Shown: positions 45,569-58,284, counted from the stretch's first letter. The stretch: DNA of 64,000 nucleotides from Ypsolopha sequella (GCA_934047225.1 OW204012.1:12524001-12588000); one strand, 5' to 3'. The notes: generated from the sequence alone by a model not told the origin. Numbers and translations: made by a program.

Positions 45569-46092
45569 AGTAACTCAACAGGTTTACTCAAAGTTCAATG
45601 ACCTGAGATATGCCATGTTGCAACTGTTTGGGATAACCCTGCAATGCGGTTGCATTTACGCACCACCTACGTCATCGGTTTTAACCAGGCTATATTGGGA
45701 CTATTCGTCGTATATATTGTAATAATAATACAACTTAGTATTACTTCAACGTTTATTTGTCTACTTCAATCACAAATTACCGTAGATTATAAAATTAGCT
45801 GAAACGCTCTTTCTTTCTTTCGCCATTCAAAATCGAGTGAGTTCCCCACTCTCTTCCTCTTACACCTCCGTTCTAGGTTGCCAGCCTCGATATAATAATA
45901 TTGCTTTTTAAATATATGCCACTAATTTACTTATTTCTTGTACTATAATTATTAAACATTATGAAGCAAATTGAAATGTACCAAAATTAATTAACAAAAT
46001 ATAACAATATTTAGACATAGAATTACATAATATATATGTATATTTTATATTATTAATAATGGGCGGCTGAAGGGTGGTAGTAGAGCTAATGA

Positions 46093-46292
46093 TTTTTAGA
46101 GGTGGTAGAGCTGATGCCGGGCTCGACTGTGGAGGTACCACCATCTTACTTGGAGACCCCCTCGAAGTAATTCGAGGGAAAGTAAGAGGACAGCTCACAG
46201 GCAAAAAACCAGGAGGCCCATCATGCCTGGGACCGATGGATGGCGGTATATCCATCTCTAAGCAGCGGCGTCACTGGTGCGAGGGTCCACTC
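46093..46292 (+). repeat. RTE-like LINE fragment
   Basis: Inverse of part of 34823-35215 (GAGGTACCACCATCTTACTT, GGAGGCCCATCATGCC). Confidence 0.6.
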
Positions 46293-46578
46293 TGTCACTA
46301 ACCCTGGCGATGACGAAATGTTTTTTGTTTGTATTAGTTGACTTCCTGGTACTTGACGTTTCACAATCAGTATGTACATAATGTAACGAGGTTGGTAAAT
46401 AGAAAGTGAAAGGTATTTGAGGAAAATATAATAATGTGTTATGGTCACGAAATGTGACTGTCAGAGCGTTGCGCTTTCTGACGCCCAAGTAATTAAGCTA
46501 ATACGGGCGTTAACATGCTGGCCGTAAGGCAAGATCGTGGCAAATGCTTGGTATGAGTACTAATTTTATTATATAGGA

Positions 46579-46875
46579 CAGCGTTTCTTAACCTGTGGTC
46601 CACGGATCCCTGGGGGTCCCCGAGCATATGTATGGGGGTCCGCAGCCTAAACTATGGACCATTTAACAATCATAAATAAATGCCACTAAAAGTTTTTGCC
46701 ACCAAAAAACCTTCTCATTATCGTATTTTATATGAAAAAGTATATATTTTTTTTGTAATTTGTAGAACTAAAATAAGTGGTCCGAAATTTATTGCTGCTT
46801 TTTTATTAAGGTGGTCCTTAAAATTGTGCTTGATTTCCTAAGGGGTCCGTGGACAAAAAAGGTTAAGAAACGCTA
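46579..46875. mobile_element. 297-bp hAT MITE (CAGCGTTTCTTAACC family)
   Basis: Ends CAGCGTTTCTTAACCTGTGG and AAAGGTTAAGAAACGCTA, with an exact 8-bp target duplication ATATAGGA (46571-46578, 46876-46883). The last base is A where G is expected. A longer relative is at 51262-51878. Confidence 0.88.
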
Positions 46876-46883
46876 ATATAGGA

Positions 46884-49139
46884 GAAGTGTTTACAGGATT
46901 AAGTATCGTATAAAATGATATTAATTCCTAATTGGGCTAGTTGAAGATATATTTCGTATTCGTTATCCAAATTCATCTTATTTAAAACGTCATCTTGCAA
47001 GAAAGTCTGCTATTTACCATGTAAAAAACAATAAAAAACAAATCACATCTCGATTTGTGTCAAAGTCGTGAGCAAAGTGTAGGTCAATATCTCGATTACT
47101 ATAAATACTAAGTAAAACGATACGGCCTTGAAGGAACTCTTTGTTTACTTTTCTCATTTTGCCCGAAGATGTCATAAAACAGACGAAACTAGTCGCGAAT
47201 AATGTAATAAACCAGATGTCTTTTAACCATCGTTAGTTTTCGACTAAATGATTATTTTATCGACACGTTTATCAGGATCACTACGATAACAATAAAGAAA
47301 ACCGTGTCCAAAATCCGTCGAGTAGAACTCGAGTTAAAACGAAATATATAGAAAGACAAAAAATCTAAAAGTTTAAATTGTGACCTCATTAAAATATTAT
47401 TAAGAGGATGGCATACCCTAGAAACTTTTTTTATTACCATAATAAGTCTAATGGCAAAGACCTTATTTGCTTTTCATAGAGGCGATTGTATGTTGGCTCC
47501 TTGGCCTCTTGTTCTTGGACGCGTAGTACTAGTGATCACGCAGCGAAACAACAAATTGGTGTGTTTTTGGCTAATACTGAAATATTTTGTAGGGAAATCA
47601 ATATTGGATTTAGGTAACATCCTTTCATACTTCAATCACCTATTTTATAAAAAAATAAACAAGTTTATCTCTTAACCGCGGCTTAGAAACGAACGTTTCA
47701 AAACCAAAAAAAAGAGGGTGGAAAACATTTTTTTTTTGACAAAAGTATAAATCTTAAAACATTGTTTATAGGTGGAATCCCTAAATAAAAGATTGATAAA
47801 TCAAATATATTTTCTTCAATATGAGAAGAGGCCTAGTTTCTTCCAATGAACCCTTGAAAACCTGGTGTTGTTGATGTTCTAGCGTCAGGTGCCCCGTTAA
47901 CCTATTTCATTTAAAATTTCGCAAAAATTTTCAATGTACAAATTCATTAAGTATACAACCTTTTTACTACATTTTATTTATTATCTAGGGTTTTTGTGTC
48001 ACGGCCTTCTTTTAGCTCTCTTCATAGACCGGAAGCTGTTGATTTATTTTGAATAACTTAGTTTGTCCACGCTGAATCATGATAAAGCATGATGTAAATA
48101 AACCATCATTACTTGACCCCTTAAACTACATCTTCTAGTGATCATACTGAATAACTTTTAATTTAACTTGTATGAATTTTATATTTTCATTTTTGCAAAA
48201 TATTTAAATTATTGTTTGGAAGCCTTTGTGGGGTTCCGTAACTCAAAATGAAGAAACGTAACCCTTATAGGATCACTTTGTTGTCTGTCTGTCTGTCAAG
48301 ACCATGCTCGAGGCCATTATGAAATATCAAGTTGAAACTGATACATCCTTGTAGCATTGCAATATTTGTAATACTTCTTGATCCTTATTTTTCGATAACC
48401 TCTTTCGGTTTTGCTGGCACTCGAAGCCAAATGTAACTTTTTAAATCTAAATTCAAAATTTTCTCTTTTCGTAAAACTAAAACAAAAGAATAACTTCTTG
48501 GGAGAATTTTCCACAGAAGCATCCTTGCAGATAAGATAATTATAAATATCTGATTTAATTATTATTACCATATTGTTACTGACAAAACTTTGTAACTGCT
48601 GAAATAGAAAGGCTGCCTAACTGCAGGTATGTAAATATAATAATTCAATGTGAAACTCTGTCCAAGTCATGTCTGGCTCACTAAGACTGAACTGGTATAT
48701 CGATTATTGAGGGAGCCAGATGCGCCTTGGACAGTTCTTCAGTTACTGTCCTTGTTCCAGCCTTTCCTTTTTGGACTACTATCTTCCTACTCTCCTCTCC
48801 TATCCTGTTCTACCTTCGACCACTATCTTCGACAATTGACGGAAGTATCTGGACGCTGTGCCACTCAAGCTAGATAGCCGCCTGCGCTCACCTAGAACTA
48901 AATCGAGGCCAGTGCTGTCTTTTTGTAAATACTTTTATAAACCTGATCTTTTCCTCCTTCTTTATTGTAAATATATCTATTGAACTACAATCCACCTTTT
49001 AATCTGCTCCCGCTAGTTAGCCCGGTGGCATCCTACAGAAGTCTACGGCCCCAAGTTCTGTAAAAAAAATCAGGCTTCTAACTCCACGCGAAATAGTATA
49101 TTTCGTGACGAGTATAAAATGTTAATGTAACGTCGCACT
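46884..49139. other. intron sequence with scattered repeat scraps
   Basis: 47405-47500 matches 24115-24215 (CTTATTTGCTTTTCATAGA). 48228-48300 (GGTTCCGTAACTCAAAA...GTCTGTCTGTC) resembles 23215-23285. 48650-49040 ends CATCCTACA and has some look of a solo LTR, but no second copy or target duplication was found. No exon was recognised. Confidence 0.4.
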
Positions 49140-49905
49140 TGGTTGGTTTTTATTTTTGGAACCCTAAAAGGTACAAAAGGTACCTTTATGGTGAGACTCC
49201 GTTGTCCGTCCGTCCGTATGTCACAACCTCATAACTTTAGCAAAGTTAAAGCTAAAAACTTGATATCTGACACAAAATAAGCATTAATTTGCCCACAATT
49301 ATAATGTAAAAAAACATATGAAATTTTTTTAATTTTTCAAAATATTTCCAAAACATAATAGAGAATAATAAAAAATATTCTCCTAAAAATACAATAAGGG
49401 TATAATATTGTAGATATTAGAATGTTGATTGCAAAAATATATACATTTACTATATTTACTGAAACTGGTTTCGAGAAATCTTGAAAAAACCACAAAAATA
49501 TGTATATCTCCAAAAATCGACCGAAAAATATGAAAAAAAAATCGATTATAGATCATATAGCTCGGCAATTACAGGAAAACTATAGCGATGAAAATGAAAA
49601 AAAAAAGAGTAAAATAAATAAAACATTTTTTTTTATAAAAACACAATATGTGTATCAAATTCTAGGTATTAAAGATTATTCAGTTGCATTTATATTCGAG
49701 AAATCCTCGAAAAGTCACAAAAAATTATTTCGAAAACTGGCGGACCGAAAAATATAAAAAAAATCATGGTAAAATGTGTTTACGTAAAGATTACAGGAAA
49801 AATATAGCGGTTGAGAAATTCACGAAAAAAGAATTACAACATTAAATTCATCATCCACGATACGGAACTCTAGGTACGCGGGTCTGACTCGCACTTGGCT
49901 GGTTT
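49140..49905 (+). repeat. long GGTTCCGTA-type repeat, copy 3
   Basis: From GGAACCCTAAAAGGTACAAA to CTCGCACTTGGCTGG; same order of blocks as 41480-42240. Confidence 0.7.
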
Positions 49906-50199
49906 CTTTCATTTACAAGTCGCAGAGCAGAGATTGCTAAATATGATCCAACGTTTCTACTCACAGATACACCATGCGTATCGGAAGCAGAGAATTACGT
50001 GTATTGAGAAAGTGGTCAGTTGCCGCGTTCTAGATTTGAGCAACCGGTCTTTGATGACGTCGCCATAATGACAGATGCGTGATTTGCAATTCTTAAAGTT
50101 CTCATCATTGTTTCGAGAACTTGAGTATTACTGAATATTATTTACTAGCTTCGCCCGCGTTGATTAAGTTTTTCTATAGTCGTATCGAATCTGTATAGT

Positions 50200-51055
50200 A
50201 TATTTCATTACGAGTGCGGAAAGCCTGTCATTGCAAAGAGTTCCGACAAATGTCTACCCGAGCCGAGGCGCAGCCGAAGGTGAGGGTTGACAGTCGGAAC
50301 AAGTTGCAATGACGGTTCCGCACGTGTACTGAACGACTATTTTTAATACAGTTGCGAAAAAATGAAGCAATTTAATAAAATAATAAAAACACAATAAACT
50401 CAACTAACTAATACTTCACGCAATAAATTCGTAGTACATATGTAGATATGTAGCGACTTTTTGACTTTTTCGGTAAAATGTTCTCCGAAGCATTTTGTGC
50501 AATTATACTGAGTTGCGGTGGTGTCAATTCAAATAAAATATCGTCGAAATTACTCATTTTGTGCAACAAACAACTAAACCCGCAAAGAAAATTTTTGGAA
50601 AATGGCGCTAACCGTAAAAGAATATAAGCAGAGATTTTTTTTTGTTTTCTTCACCCATTCGGGGTAGGCAAAGGGAACTATGCCCATACAGCCAAGTCTT
50701 CAGTAGAATTTTTTTATTGATATGAAATGAAAATGAATTTTAATTAGATGAAATGAAATGAAACCTAACCTAACTCATTGAATCAAATCATTAAATCTGA
50801 TATTGAAACAAAATAGTAGCTTCTTTTTAGAAATATTTGCATGAATCATAAAACTTCTTTAATTTTTTTTAGTAAAAACTTCGTGGTTGTTTTTTTTTTT
50901 AATAGACATTATTTTGACAGTTGGGAAAGAGAACGCACGAGTTCGGAAAAGGTAAAGAAAAAGCTCGAGTATGTAATAGTCCACATCCCGAACGCTATAC
51001 GTCCCTGCAATACGCCACTTTTTGAGCAACTGTATTAAAAAATATTTTTCAGCTC
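50200..51055. mobile_element. 850-bp foldback repeat, copy 1
   Basis: Begins ATTACGAGTGCGGAAAGCC. TTTTTAATACAGTTGC at 50341 is inverted as GCAACTGTATTAAAAAA at the right end. Copy 2 is at 53928-54772. It contains TTTTTGGAAAATGGCGC and GAACGCACGAGTTCGG. No convincing protein. Confidence 0.7.
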
Positions 51056-51261
51056 ATTAATTTTTTAGTACGTAGTTGACCTGACTCTGGTTTGGAGATA
51101 ATAATATGGAGTGTTTTGGATTCTCATCATCTCTAATTTCATGTAAAGTGTCATTGGCCAAGCCGATTTTCTGATCGACACTATTTTTTGTTCTCTGAAT
51201 TAATTAATCCTCTGCTAATGTCTCTTTGGCGGTCTTTCATAACTGATTTAATCCCCTAGTA

Positions 51262-51878
51262 CAGCGTTTCTTAACCTTTTTGTCCACGGACCCCTTAGGA
51301 AATCAAGCACATTTTCAAGGACCCCCTTAATAAAAACGCAGCAATAAATTTCGGACCATTTATTTTAGTTCTACAAATTACAAAAAATATATACTTTTTC
51401 ATATAAAATACGTTAATGAGAAGGTTAGTACTGCTTTTTTGCAACAAAATTAGTGATATTTGGGTTTATATTACTACTGAGTTGTAGTCTCAAATCGGAT
51501 TCCACTTTTAATCTATTTCTTTGTTTGTTTTTAATATACACACAAGCAGAGAATGCCTTTTCACAGAGGTATTTCGTTGAGAAAAGCAGTAAGCAGTAGT
51601 ATTTACGATACTTTTGGTGGCATTTATTTAGGGTTCTGTGAGTGATGCCTGAATGTTATGTTTTTCTTGTCGATTTAAATTTTTGTTATGTTATTTTTAA
51701 TTCTATTTTTTAAGTTTCTTAATTTGTATAGCGCAAAAGATATTCTGTAATGTTATAAAATTTTTTCTGAATAAATAAATAAATGATTGTTAAATGGTCC
51801 ATAGATTAGGTTGCGGACCCCCATACATATGCTCGGGGGACTCCCAGGGGTCCGCGGACCACAGGTTAGGAAACGCTG
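51262..51878. mobile_element. 617-bp hAT element (CAGCGTTTCTTAACC family)
   Basis: Ends CAGCGTTTCTTAACCTTTTT and GGTTAGGAAACGCTG, with an exact 8-bp target duplication CCCTAGTA (51254-51261, 51879-51886). The target word is present once in the other Helitron copy at 21591. No transposase ORF. Confidence 0.9.
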
Positions 51879-52547
51879 CCCTAGTAGTATGTTTGGCAAG
51901 GCTGAAGGCCAAGCCGCGTCTCTGAACAACACTATTTCTTGTTCCCATGGGAACTGATTTATGGGATATAAAGTAGCCATGTCCTATTCCAGGTCTAGAA
52001 CCACATTTGTGCAAAGTTTCAGCCCAATCGGTTCAGTAGTTACGGCGTGAAAGAGTCACAAACAGTAAGTAACAAACATCCATCCATTCGATCATTCTCA
52101 TTTATAATATTAGTGGGATGAATTTTAATGTATACAGTGATAGTAATGTAATTTTGTTTTTTGTTATGTTTCGTATATTTATTTATTTTTATTCTGATTT
52201 AATTTTATAATTTTATATGTATTTTTTTATTTTTTTATTTATTCATAGTTAAATTTACTTACATATTTAAGAATTTAAAGCCATCCGACTAAAACCACAT
52301 GGTTTATGCGCAGTATGGCGAGATCGCAAACTTTATGCTAAACTAACTAAACTAATTCTAACTTATATTATGTTATGTAACATCACGCAGCCACAGCTGC
52401 TGATGTTGAAGAAAATTAAATAAATATAAATAATAAAATAAATATGGACAAATATTGTAAATATTTTAGTCTGAAATAAATGATTTGATTTGATTTGATC
52501 ACTGCCTGTCCAAGATAATGAGCCGACCAATTATCGCCTCTCATCCA

Positions 52548-52896
52548 TCATCCATCAGCCTAGTTCGTCCACTGCTGGACATAAGCCTTTCCAGGACTTT
52601 GCCACTCCCGGCGGTCATCCTTGAAGAATTGCCCATACTCACACACGCTGGGCAGGCGGGTTGGTGAGCGCGGTGCCGGAACCCTCGCACCAGTGATGCC
52701 GCTGCCCGTCACCAGTCGGTTCCATATACGGCCGGGCTATTAGGGATGGATATACCGCCATCCATCAGTCCCAGGCATGGAGGGCCTCCTGGTTTTTTGC
52801 CTATGAACTGTCCTCTTACTCTCCCCCGAATTACTTCGAAGGGGTCTCTAAGTAAGGTGGTACCTCCACAGTCGAGCCCGGCATCAGCTCTACCAC
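52548..52896 (-). repeat. RTE-like LINE 3' fragment
   Basis: Near-identical order of blocks to 34823-35215, from CCATCAGCCTAGTTCGTCC to GTCGAGCCCGGCATCAGC. Confidence 0.65.
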
Positions 52897-52954
52897 CTTT
52901 TTTTTATCGCCTCTATCAAAAGCTTATAAAGTCTTTGCTATTGGCATAAAATTG

Positions 52955-53407
52955 TGTTGTAAGGGAGCAAAGGGTAACCAACGGGACTAAGACTCCGCTG
53001 TCCGTCTGTCTGTCCGTCTGTCCGGCTGTATCTCACGAACCGTGATAGTTAGACAGTTGAAATTTTCACAGATGATGTATTTCTGTTGCCGCTATAACAA
53101 CAAATACTAAAAAACAGAATAAAATAAATATTTAAGGGGGCTCCCATACAACAGACATGTTTTTTTTGCCGTTTTTATAGATAACTAGCGACCCGCCCGG
53201 CTTTGCACGGGCATGTATTATACATATAAACCTTCCTCTTGAATCAGTCTATCTATTAAAAAAAACCGCATCAAAACCTGTTGCGTAGTTTTAAAGATCT
53301 AAGCATACATAGGGACAGACAAACAGCGGGAAGCGACTTTGCTTTATACTATGTAGTGATGGTGCGGAACCCGTCGTGCGCGAGTCCGACTCGCACTTGG
53401 CCGGTTT
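52955..53407 (+). repeat. short GGTTCCGTA-type repeat interrupted by a Helitron
   Basis: Collinear with 17470-17768 apart from the 175-bp Helitron at 53185-53359, which splits GATAATGG. Confidence 0.8.
53185..53359 (-). mobile_element. 175-bp non-autonomous Helitron
   Basis: Minus strand: 5' TCACTACATAGTATAAAGC, 3' hairpin CCCGTGCAAAGCCGGGCGGG then TCGCTAG. Insertion is exactly between A and T without target duplication; the empty site GATAATGG is seen in the copies at 17459 and 30561. Confidence 0.9.
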
Positions 53408-53420
53408 TTATTTATTAGCA

Positions 53421-53915
53421 TTAAGGCGTATGACCACGCTAAATAAGCCACTCGATGTGTGTCGGTACAAATATCAACGGAAACGACATTGAAATAATGT
53501 TCATTTCAGCGTGCCTTGAAAAGTGGCTGTTACGACAACCACTGCGTCTCCGGCTAGCGCAAAATAAGAGAAAAAAATACTTTTCACACAGACGCCATGA
53601 ACGGAAAAAAATTTTTGAACTTAAATTTTTTAGATCTAAAAAATTCCTATGATTTGGTGAAATAATAATTAAAATCGCTTTAGGCGTTTGGAAGTAGTAA
53701 GAGAATTCTTGTGTTAATCATGTGAAACTTTCGATCACTTTCGATTTTTTTTGTCAAAACTTACAATAGAAAAACAGTTTATGAAACTTGAAATTTATTT
53801 TTGACTCTATAATGCCTATCATAAATTTTTATGAAAGTTTTTGAACCATCCGTGTGGGAGGAGTAAGCCTTCAAAGGCAGGTCCAAATTGCAGTTGGCGT
53901 ATCCATTTGCCTTAA
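53421..53915. mobile_element. TTAA-flanked element, family 3, intact copy
   Basis: TTAAGGCGTATGACCACGC at the left and TTGGCGTATCCATTTGCCTTAA at the right (inverted GGCG-TA ends). A 65-residue ORF inside is shared by descent with the copy at 57039. Confidence 0.68.
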
Positions 53916-53927
53916 AACAATAAAAAA

Positions 53928-54772
53928 TAGTATTTTTCATTACGAGTGCGGAAAGCCTGTCATTGCAAAGAGTTCCGACGAATGTCTACCCGAGCCGAGG
54001 CGCAGCCGAAGGTGAGGGTTGACAGTCGGAACAAGTTGCAATGACGGTTCCGCACGTGTATTGAACAACTATTTTTAATACAGTTGCGAAAAACTGAAGC
54101 AATTTAATAAAATAATAAAAACACAATAAACTCAACTAACTAATACTCCACGCAATTGACGCAATAAATTCTTCGTATGTAGATATGTAGCGACTTTTTG
54201 ACTTTTCCGGTAAAATGTTCTCCGAAGCATTTTGTGCAATTATACTGAGTTCCGGTGGTGTTAATTCAAATAAAATATCGTCGAAATTTCTCATTTTGTG
54301 CAACAAACAACTAAACCCGCAAAGAAAATTTTTGGAAAATGGCGCCAACCGTAAAAGAAAATAAGCAGAGATTTTTTTTGTTTTCTTCACCCATTCTGGG
54401 TAGGCAAAGGGAACTTTGCCCATACAGCCAAGTCTTCAGTAGAATTTTTTTATTGATATGAAATGAAAATGAAATTTAATGAGATGAAATGAAACCTAAC
54501 CTAACTCATTGAATCAAATCATTAAATCTGATATTGAAACAAATTAGTACCTTCTTTTTAGAAATATTTGCATGAATCATAAAAACTTCTTTGAATTTTT
54601 TTTGTAAAAACTTTTTTCTTTTTAATAGACATGATTTTGACAGTTGGGAAAGAGAACGCACGAGTTCGGAAAAGGTAAAGAAAAAGCTCGAGTATGTAAT
54701 AGCCTACATCCCGAACGCTATACGTCTCTGCAATACGCCACTTTTTGAGCAACTGTATTAAAAAATATTATT
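53928..54772. mobile_element. 850-bp foldback repeat, copy 2
   Basis: Collinear with 50200-51055 (TTTTTCATTACGAGTGCGG ... GCAACTGTATTAAAAAATA). Confidence 0.7.
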
Positions 54773-54930
54773 CGATATATTTCAATTTCAATTCTGTATG
54801 GGGCCGTCATCAGTCGACGCGTTGGGCGTGTTCTCTGTCCTCGCATGCTCGTTTTTCGGCCTCTCCAGCTTTGTTTAGGATATTCTCGACTGATGACGGC
54901 CCCATACCGAGGGTCGAAATATATCTAATA
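54773..54930. mobile_element. foldback MITE with GCCGTCATCAGTCGA arms
   Basis: TATGGGGCCGTCATCAGTCGA and TCGACTGATGACGGCCCCATA are perfect inverses. The outer ATATATTTC arms also pair. Related words at 60683-60712. Confidence 0.78.
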
Positions 54931-54944
54931 ATATCTTAGTATGG

Positions 54945-55035
54945 GCAATTCTTCCAGGATGACCGCCGGTAATGGCAAAGTCCTGGAAAGGCTTATGTCC
55001 AGCAATGGACGAACTAGGCTGATAGGCCTGATAGA
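54945..55035 (+). repeat. RTE-like LINE 3' scrap with GATA tail
   Basis: TGGGCAATTCTTCCAGGATG ... GGACGAACTAGGCTGAT followed by (GATA)n; inverse of 34850-34925. Confidence 0.65.
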
Positions 55036-55587
55036 TAGATAGATAAATAGATATTTTTTTATAGTTTTAATGCTAATAAATAAAAAAATATATAAATAAA
55101 GCTTATAAAAGCATAATATAATATATTTTTCACTCCCAATAATCATCTTCGCGGCGTAAGCACAGGTTTTTCGCTGTGCCGTCGTGTCGCACAAAGGCGC
55201 GATCTAACTCACCCATACCAGAGAATATAAAGTATTACTACGTACCATACCGCGTACTCTTCTCTCCCTCAACGCTCTTCTAAACGCCAATCAGGACTGT
55301 GATCTGTTTGCTGATGAATGGCAGAAAATACTGTCAGAGTGTTTGTGTTTTAGTGAGAGGGACTGTTTCTGACTTTATGTGTTATTATTATTTATTTTAG
55401 TTGATTGTACCATTTTGTGTTTGTGTTACTATCTTTAATTATTGTAATTGGTTTGTCCGTTTTAATTTAAGTAAATAAATAAATAAGTAAATATTTATTA
55501 ACAATAAAAAAATATAATAAGAAAATTTCAACATAAAATAAAAAAAGGAATGGTCTTTAATATGACATTGTTATTCTGCACTTCCAG

Positions 55588-55757
55588 GTCGAACCTTCGG
55601 CCGTCCGTTAAAGAAGATGATGGCAGGCCTCCTCCCGATAATCTTCTCAATGGGAGCGGCGTCGACCTGGGCGATGGTGGCCACACTCGTCGGGTTCAAG
55701 ACCTTGTTCGTCACTCTGGTGATACTGAAGCTGCTTCTGGTGGCCGGTGCTGCTAAG
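55588..55757 (+). CDS. Osiris-like gene, exon 2: hydrophobic core
   Basis: Acceptor CACTTCCAG, donor GTGAGG. It starts in phase 1, completing the Gly codon begun in exon 1, and ends in phase 0. It encodes residues 73-128: RTFGRPLKKMMAGLLPIIFS, then a long Ala/Leu/Val/Thr membrane segment containing GFKTLFVTLVILKLLLVAGA. The pattern (basic KK, LLP, then alternating Lys-anchored hydrophobic helices) is what makes DUF1676/Osiris the best match. A different frame across this exon gives a 68-residue ORF that is spurious. Confidence 0.78.
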
Positions 55758-55831
55758 GTGAGGAGTTCACGAGCTAATCATATGGCCGGGCATTGAAGCT
55801 CAAATGTTTATACGTTAATTTTGGGGATAGT

Positions 55832-56050
55832 ATAGTCACAAAATAAATACCACCAGAAGGCCGACTCGACGACGGAGCGAAAACAGACGCAAACATGCAT
55901 AGACGCGTACGTATGATGATCTCGGCAGAATTTGGTATTGGCATTCGACCGAGTATCTCCGAGAACGTCGTACGTAAGCGTCTATGTGTGCGTGCGCCTG
56001 TTTTCGCTAGTTACGCGGAGTAAACCTTCTGTAAGTGGTTATTTTTTGGT
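55832..56050. mobile_element. imperfect foldback element
   Basis: GCGAAAACAGACGCA and CATAGACGC on the left pair with GCGTCTATG and GCGCCTGTTTTCGC on the right. Lies just 75 bp after Osiris-like exon 2. Confidence 0.6.
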
Positions 56051-56204
56051 AATACACCCCCCTTCCTCGTGCACCTGTTGGCTGGACGAAGCACATATTC
56101 TTTCATTATTATTTACAAATTTATGATATGTACATAATAGGAGTTAACGTGGACCTTCTTTCAAGTCCTGGTAAGGCCGAGAATCCAATAAGGATAAAAC
56201 AATA

Positions 56205-56965
56205 ATGTTCTCAGGCGTAAAAACGCCGTGGAACTTTTTCACTTTTGAGTGAAGAAATGAGTGTAATCGTTGAATGTTTCGCCATCTGTTATTATTGCCT
56301 TTGATAATACGGACTTCTCTGTATTTTACTGTATTGTTATAAGATATAAGTTCTTTGTACCTATATTATTAGTTTTATGTAAAAAATAGACATGATCTTG
56401 CTCAGTTTCTTGCCCGTTCTTCTTAGCAAGACTAATCGAATGGGCGGAGTTAGGCATTTACATATGTAACCTATTGCTATGTAGTATATAGGATGTGATT
56501 TGGTCGGCCTCCTGGATTCGTGCTGGGGGCTCGGTTGGTGATCATTGAACCTTGTTCCTGGTCCCTGGCCGGGTCTCCGGTATGGGTTCGGGCGGCTGAT
56601 TGGATTTTACCTTGTATAATATATATTTTACCTATCATTTTAATCGTAAATATATTGCTACATAAATTAAATAAACCTTTAATTTAGTTCATGTACATTT
56701 ATTATTTTATTACATATATTTTCTTTATTAGATTAAATTTGACGTGTAAAAAGTGTATTTATCTATACCTGCTTTGCAAAATAAACTATTTGAATTTGAA
56801 TTTTGAATTTGAATTTGAACAAAAATGTTCTCAGGACTAAAACTGCCGTGAAACTTTTTCTCTTTTGAGTGAAGAAATCACTGTGTAATCGTTGAAAGTT
56901 TCGCCATCTGTTATTCGCCATCGCCTTTGATAATACAGACTTCTCTGTATTTTACTGTATTGTAT
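56205..56965. repeat. duplicated block split by a retroposon tail
   Basis: ATGTTCTCAGG...TTTTGAGTGAAGAAAT...TTTCGCCATCTGTTATT...TCTCTGTATTTTACTGTATTG occurs at 56208-56340 and 56826-56965. The (TTTGAA)-tailed retroposon (56401-56819) lies between. Confidence 0.7.
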
Positions 56966-57038
56966 AGGTAATGAATTGCTCAATACGTGTATTTGTTTAC
57001 CTTTGTCATTGGAAAACCATTCAACCTTTAATGTCAAG

Positions 57039-57804
57039 TTAAGGCGTATGACCACGCTAAATAAGCAACTCGATGTGTGTCGGTACAAATATCAACGGAA
57101 ACGACATTGAAATAATGTTCATTTCAGCGTGTCTTGAAAAGTGGCTGCTACGACAACCACTGCGTCTCCGGCTAGCGCAAAATAGGAGAATATAATACTT
57201 TTCACATGAACACCATGAACGGAAAAAAATTTTTTAACTTAAATTTTTTAGTTCTAAAAATTTCCAATAATTTGGTGAAATAATAATTAAAATCGCTTTA
57301 GGCGTTTGGAAGGAGTAAGAGAATTCTTGTGTTAATCATGTGAAACTTTCGATGACTTTCGATTTTTTTTGTTAAAACTTACAATAGAAAAACAGTGATC
57401 ATTGAACCTTGTTCCTGGTCCCTGGCCGGGTCTCCGGTGTGGGTTCGGGCGGCTGATTGGATTTTACCTTGTATAATATATATTTTACCCATCATTTTAA
57501 TCGTAAATATATTGCTACATAAATTAAATAAACCTTTACTTTAGTTCATGTACATTTATTATTTTATTACATATATTTTCTTTATTAGATTAAATTTGAC
57601 GTGTAAAAAGTGTATATATCTATACCTGCTTTGCAAAATAAACTATTTGAATTTGAATTGAATTTGTTTATGAAACTTGATTTTTTTTTTTGAGTCTATA
57701 ATGCCTATCATATATTTTAATGAAAATTTTTGGACCACCCGTGTGGGAGGAGTAGGCCTTCAAAGACAGGTCCAAATTGCAGTTGGCGTATCCATTCGCC
57801 TTAA
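57039..57804. mobile_element. TTAA-flanked element, family 3, split by a retroposon
   Basis: Collinear with 53421-53915. At GAAAAACAGT/TTATGAAAC it is interrupted by 57393-57665, a 5'-truncated copy of the retroposon at 56401 ending in (TTTGAAT)n. Confidence 0.8.
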
Positions 57805-58284
57805 ACACCTACCTACTTTCACAGTAAACTTGAATTATTTATAAGGATTTACCATTGACTGTTCAGTGACAAAGACATGCGTAGAGAATCAACCATGGAA
57901 GTTTTATTTACTTTCTTTTCGCATCTACCGATTTTACCAAGATTGCTCTTTTTCTTTTTTTTTTTTCAATGATCTCTTGACCATTACTGATGGAAAGCGT
58001 ATGTATGTACAAAGGCAAACTTAATGCTAATTAGCATTCTCTGCCAGTTAACCTTTGGTGATGTGGAAAGTTTTGAGGGTAGTGGCAGATAAGTTGATTA
58101 CTATAATCAATTCAACCAAGAAATCATATTTTCATAGATACTATATATATTAAATTTAATTAGAATTAAATAAATATTGTATATACATATATAATCTACT
58201 CATAAATACAATAATATACATAACAATACATAGGTAATTACGAGAAGGGCAATGACTCAGGGGAATTTGTGAAAGTTACAAGTT

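Larger units (their letters stand above)
50145..52118 (-). mobile_element. Helitron copy 2, interrupted twice
   Basis: Minus strand: TCCCACTAATATTATAAATG at the 5' end and GCGGGCGAAGCTAG at the 3' end, host A and T on either side. It is collinear with 18349-22307 except for two insertions: 50200-51055 and the hAT element 51262-51878. Confidence 0.72.

Noticed and set aside
48650..49040. Solo LTR ending CATCCTACA
   Set aside because: No second copy, no clear start and no target duplication could be shown.
55550..55756. 68-residue plus-strand ORF over exon 2 of the Osiris-like gene
   Set aside because: Wrong frame: the splice-compatible frame gives the hydrophobic core and joins exons 1 and 3 in phase.
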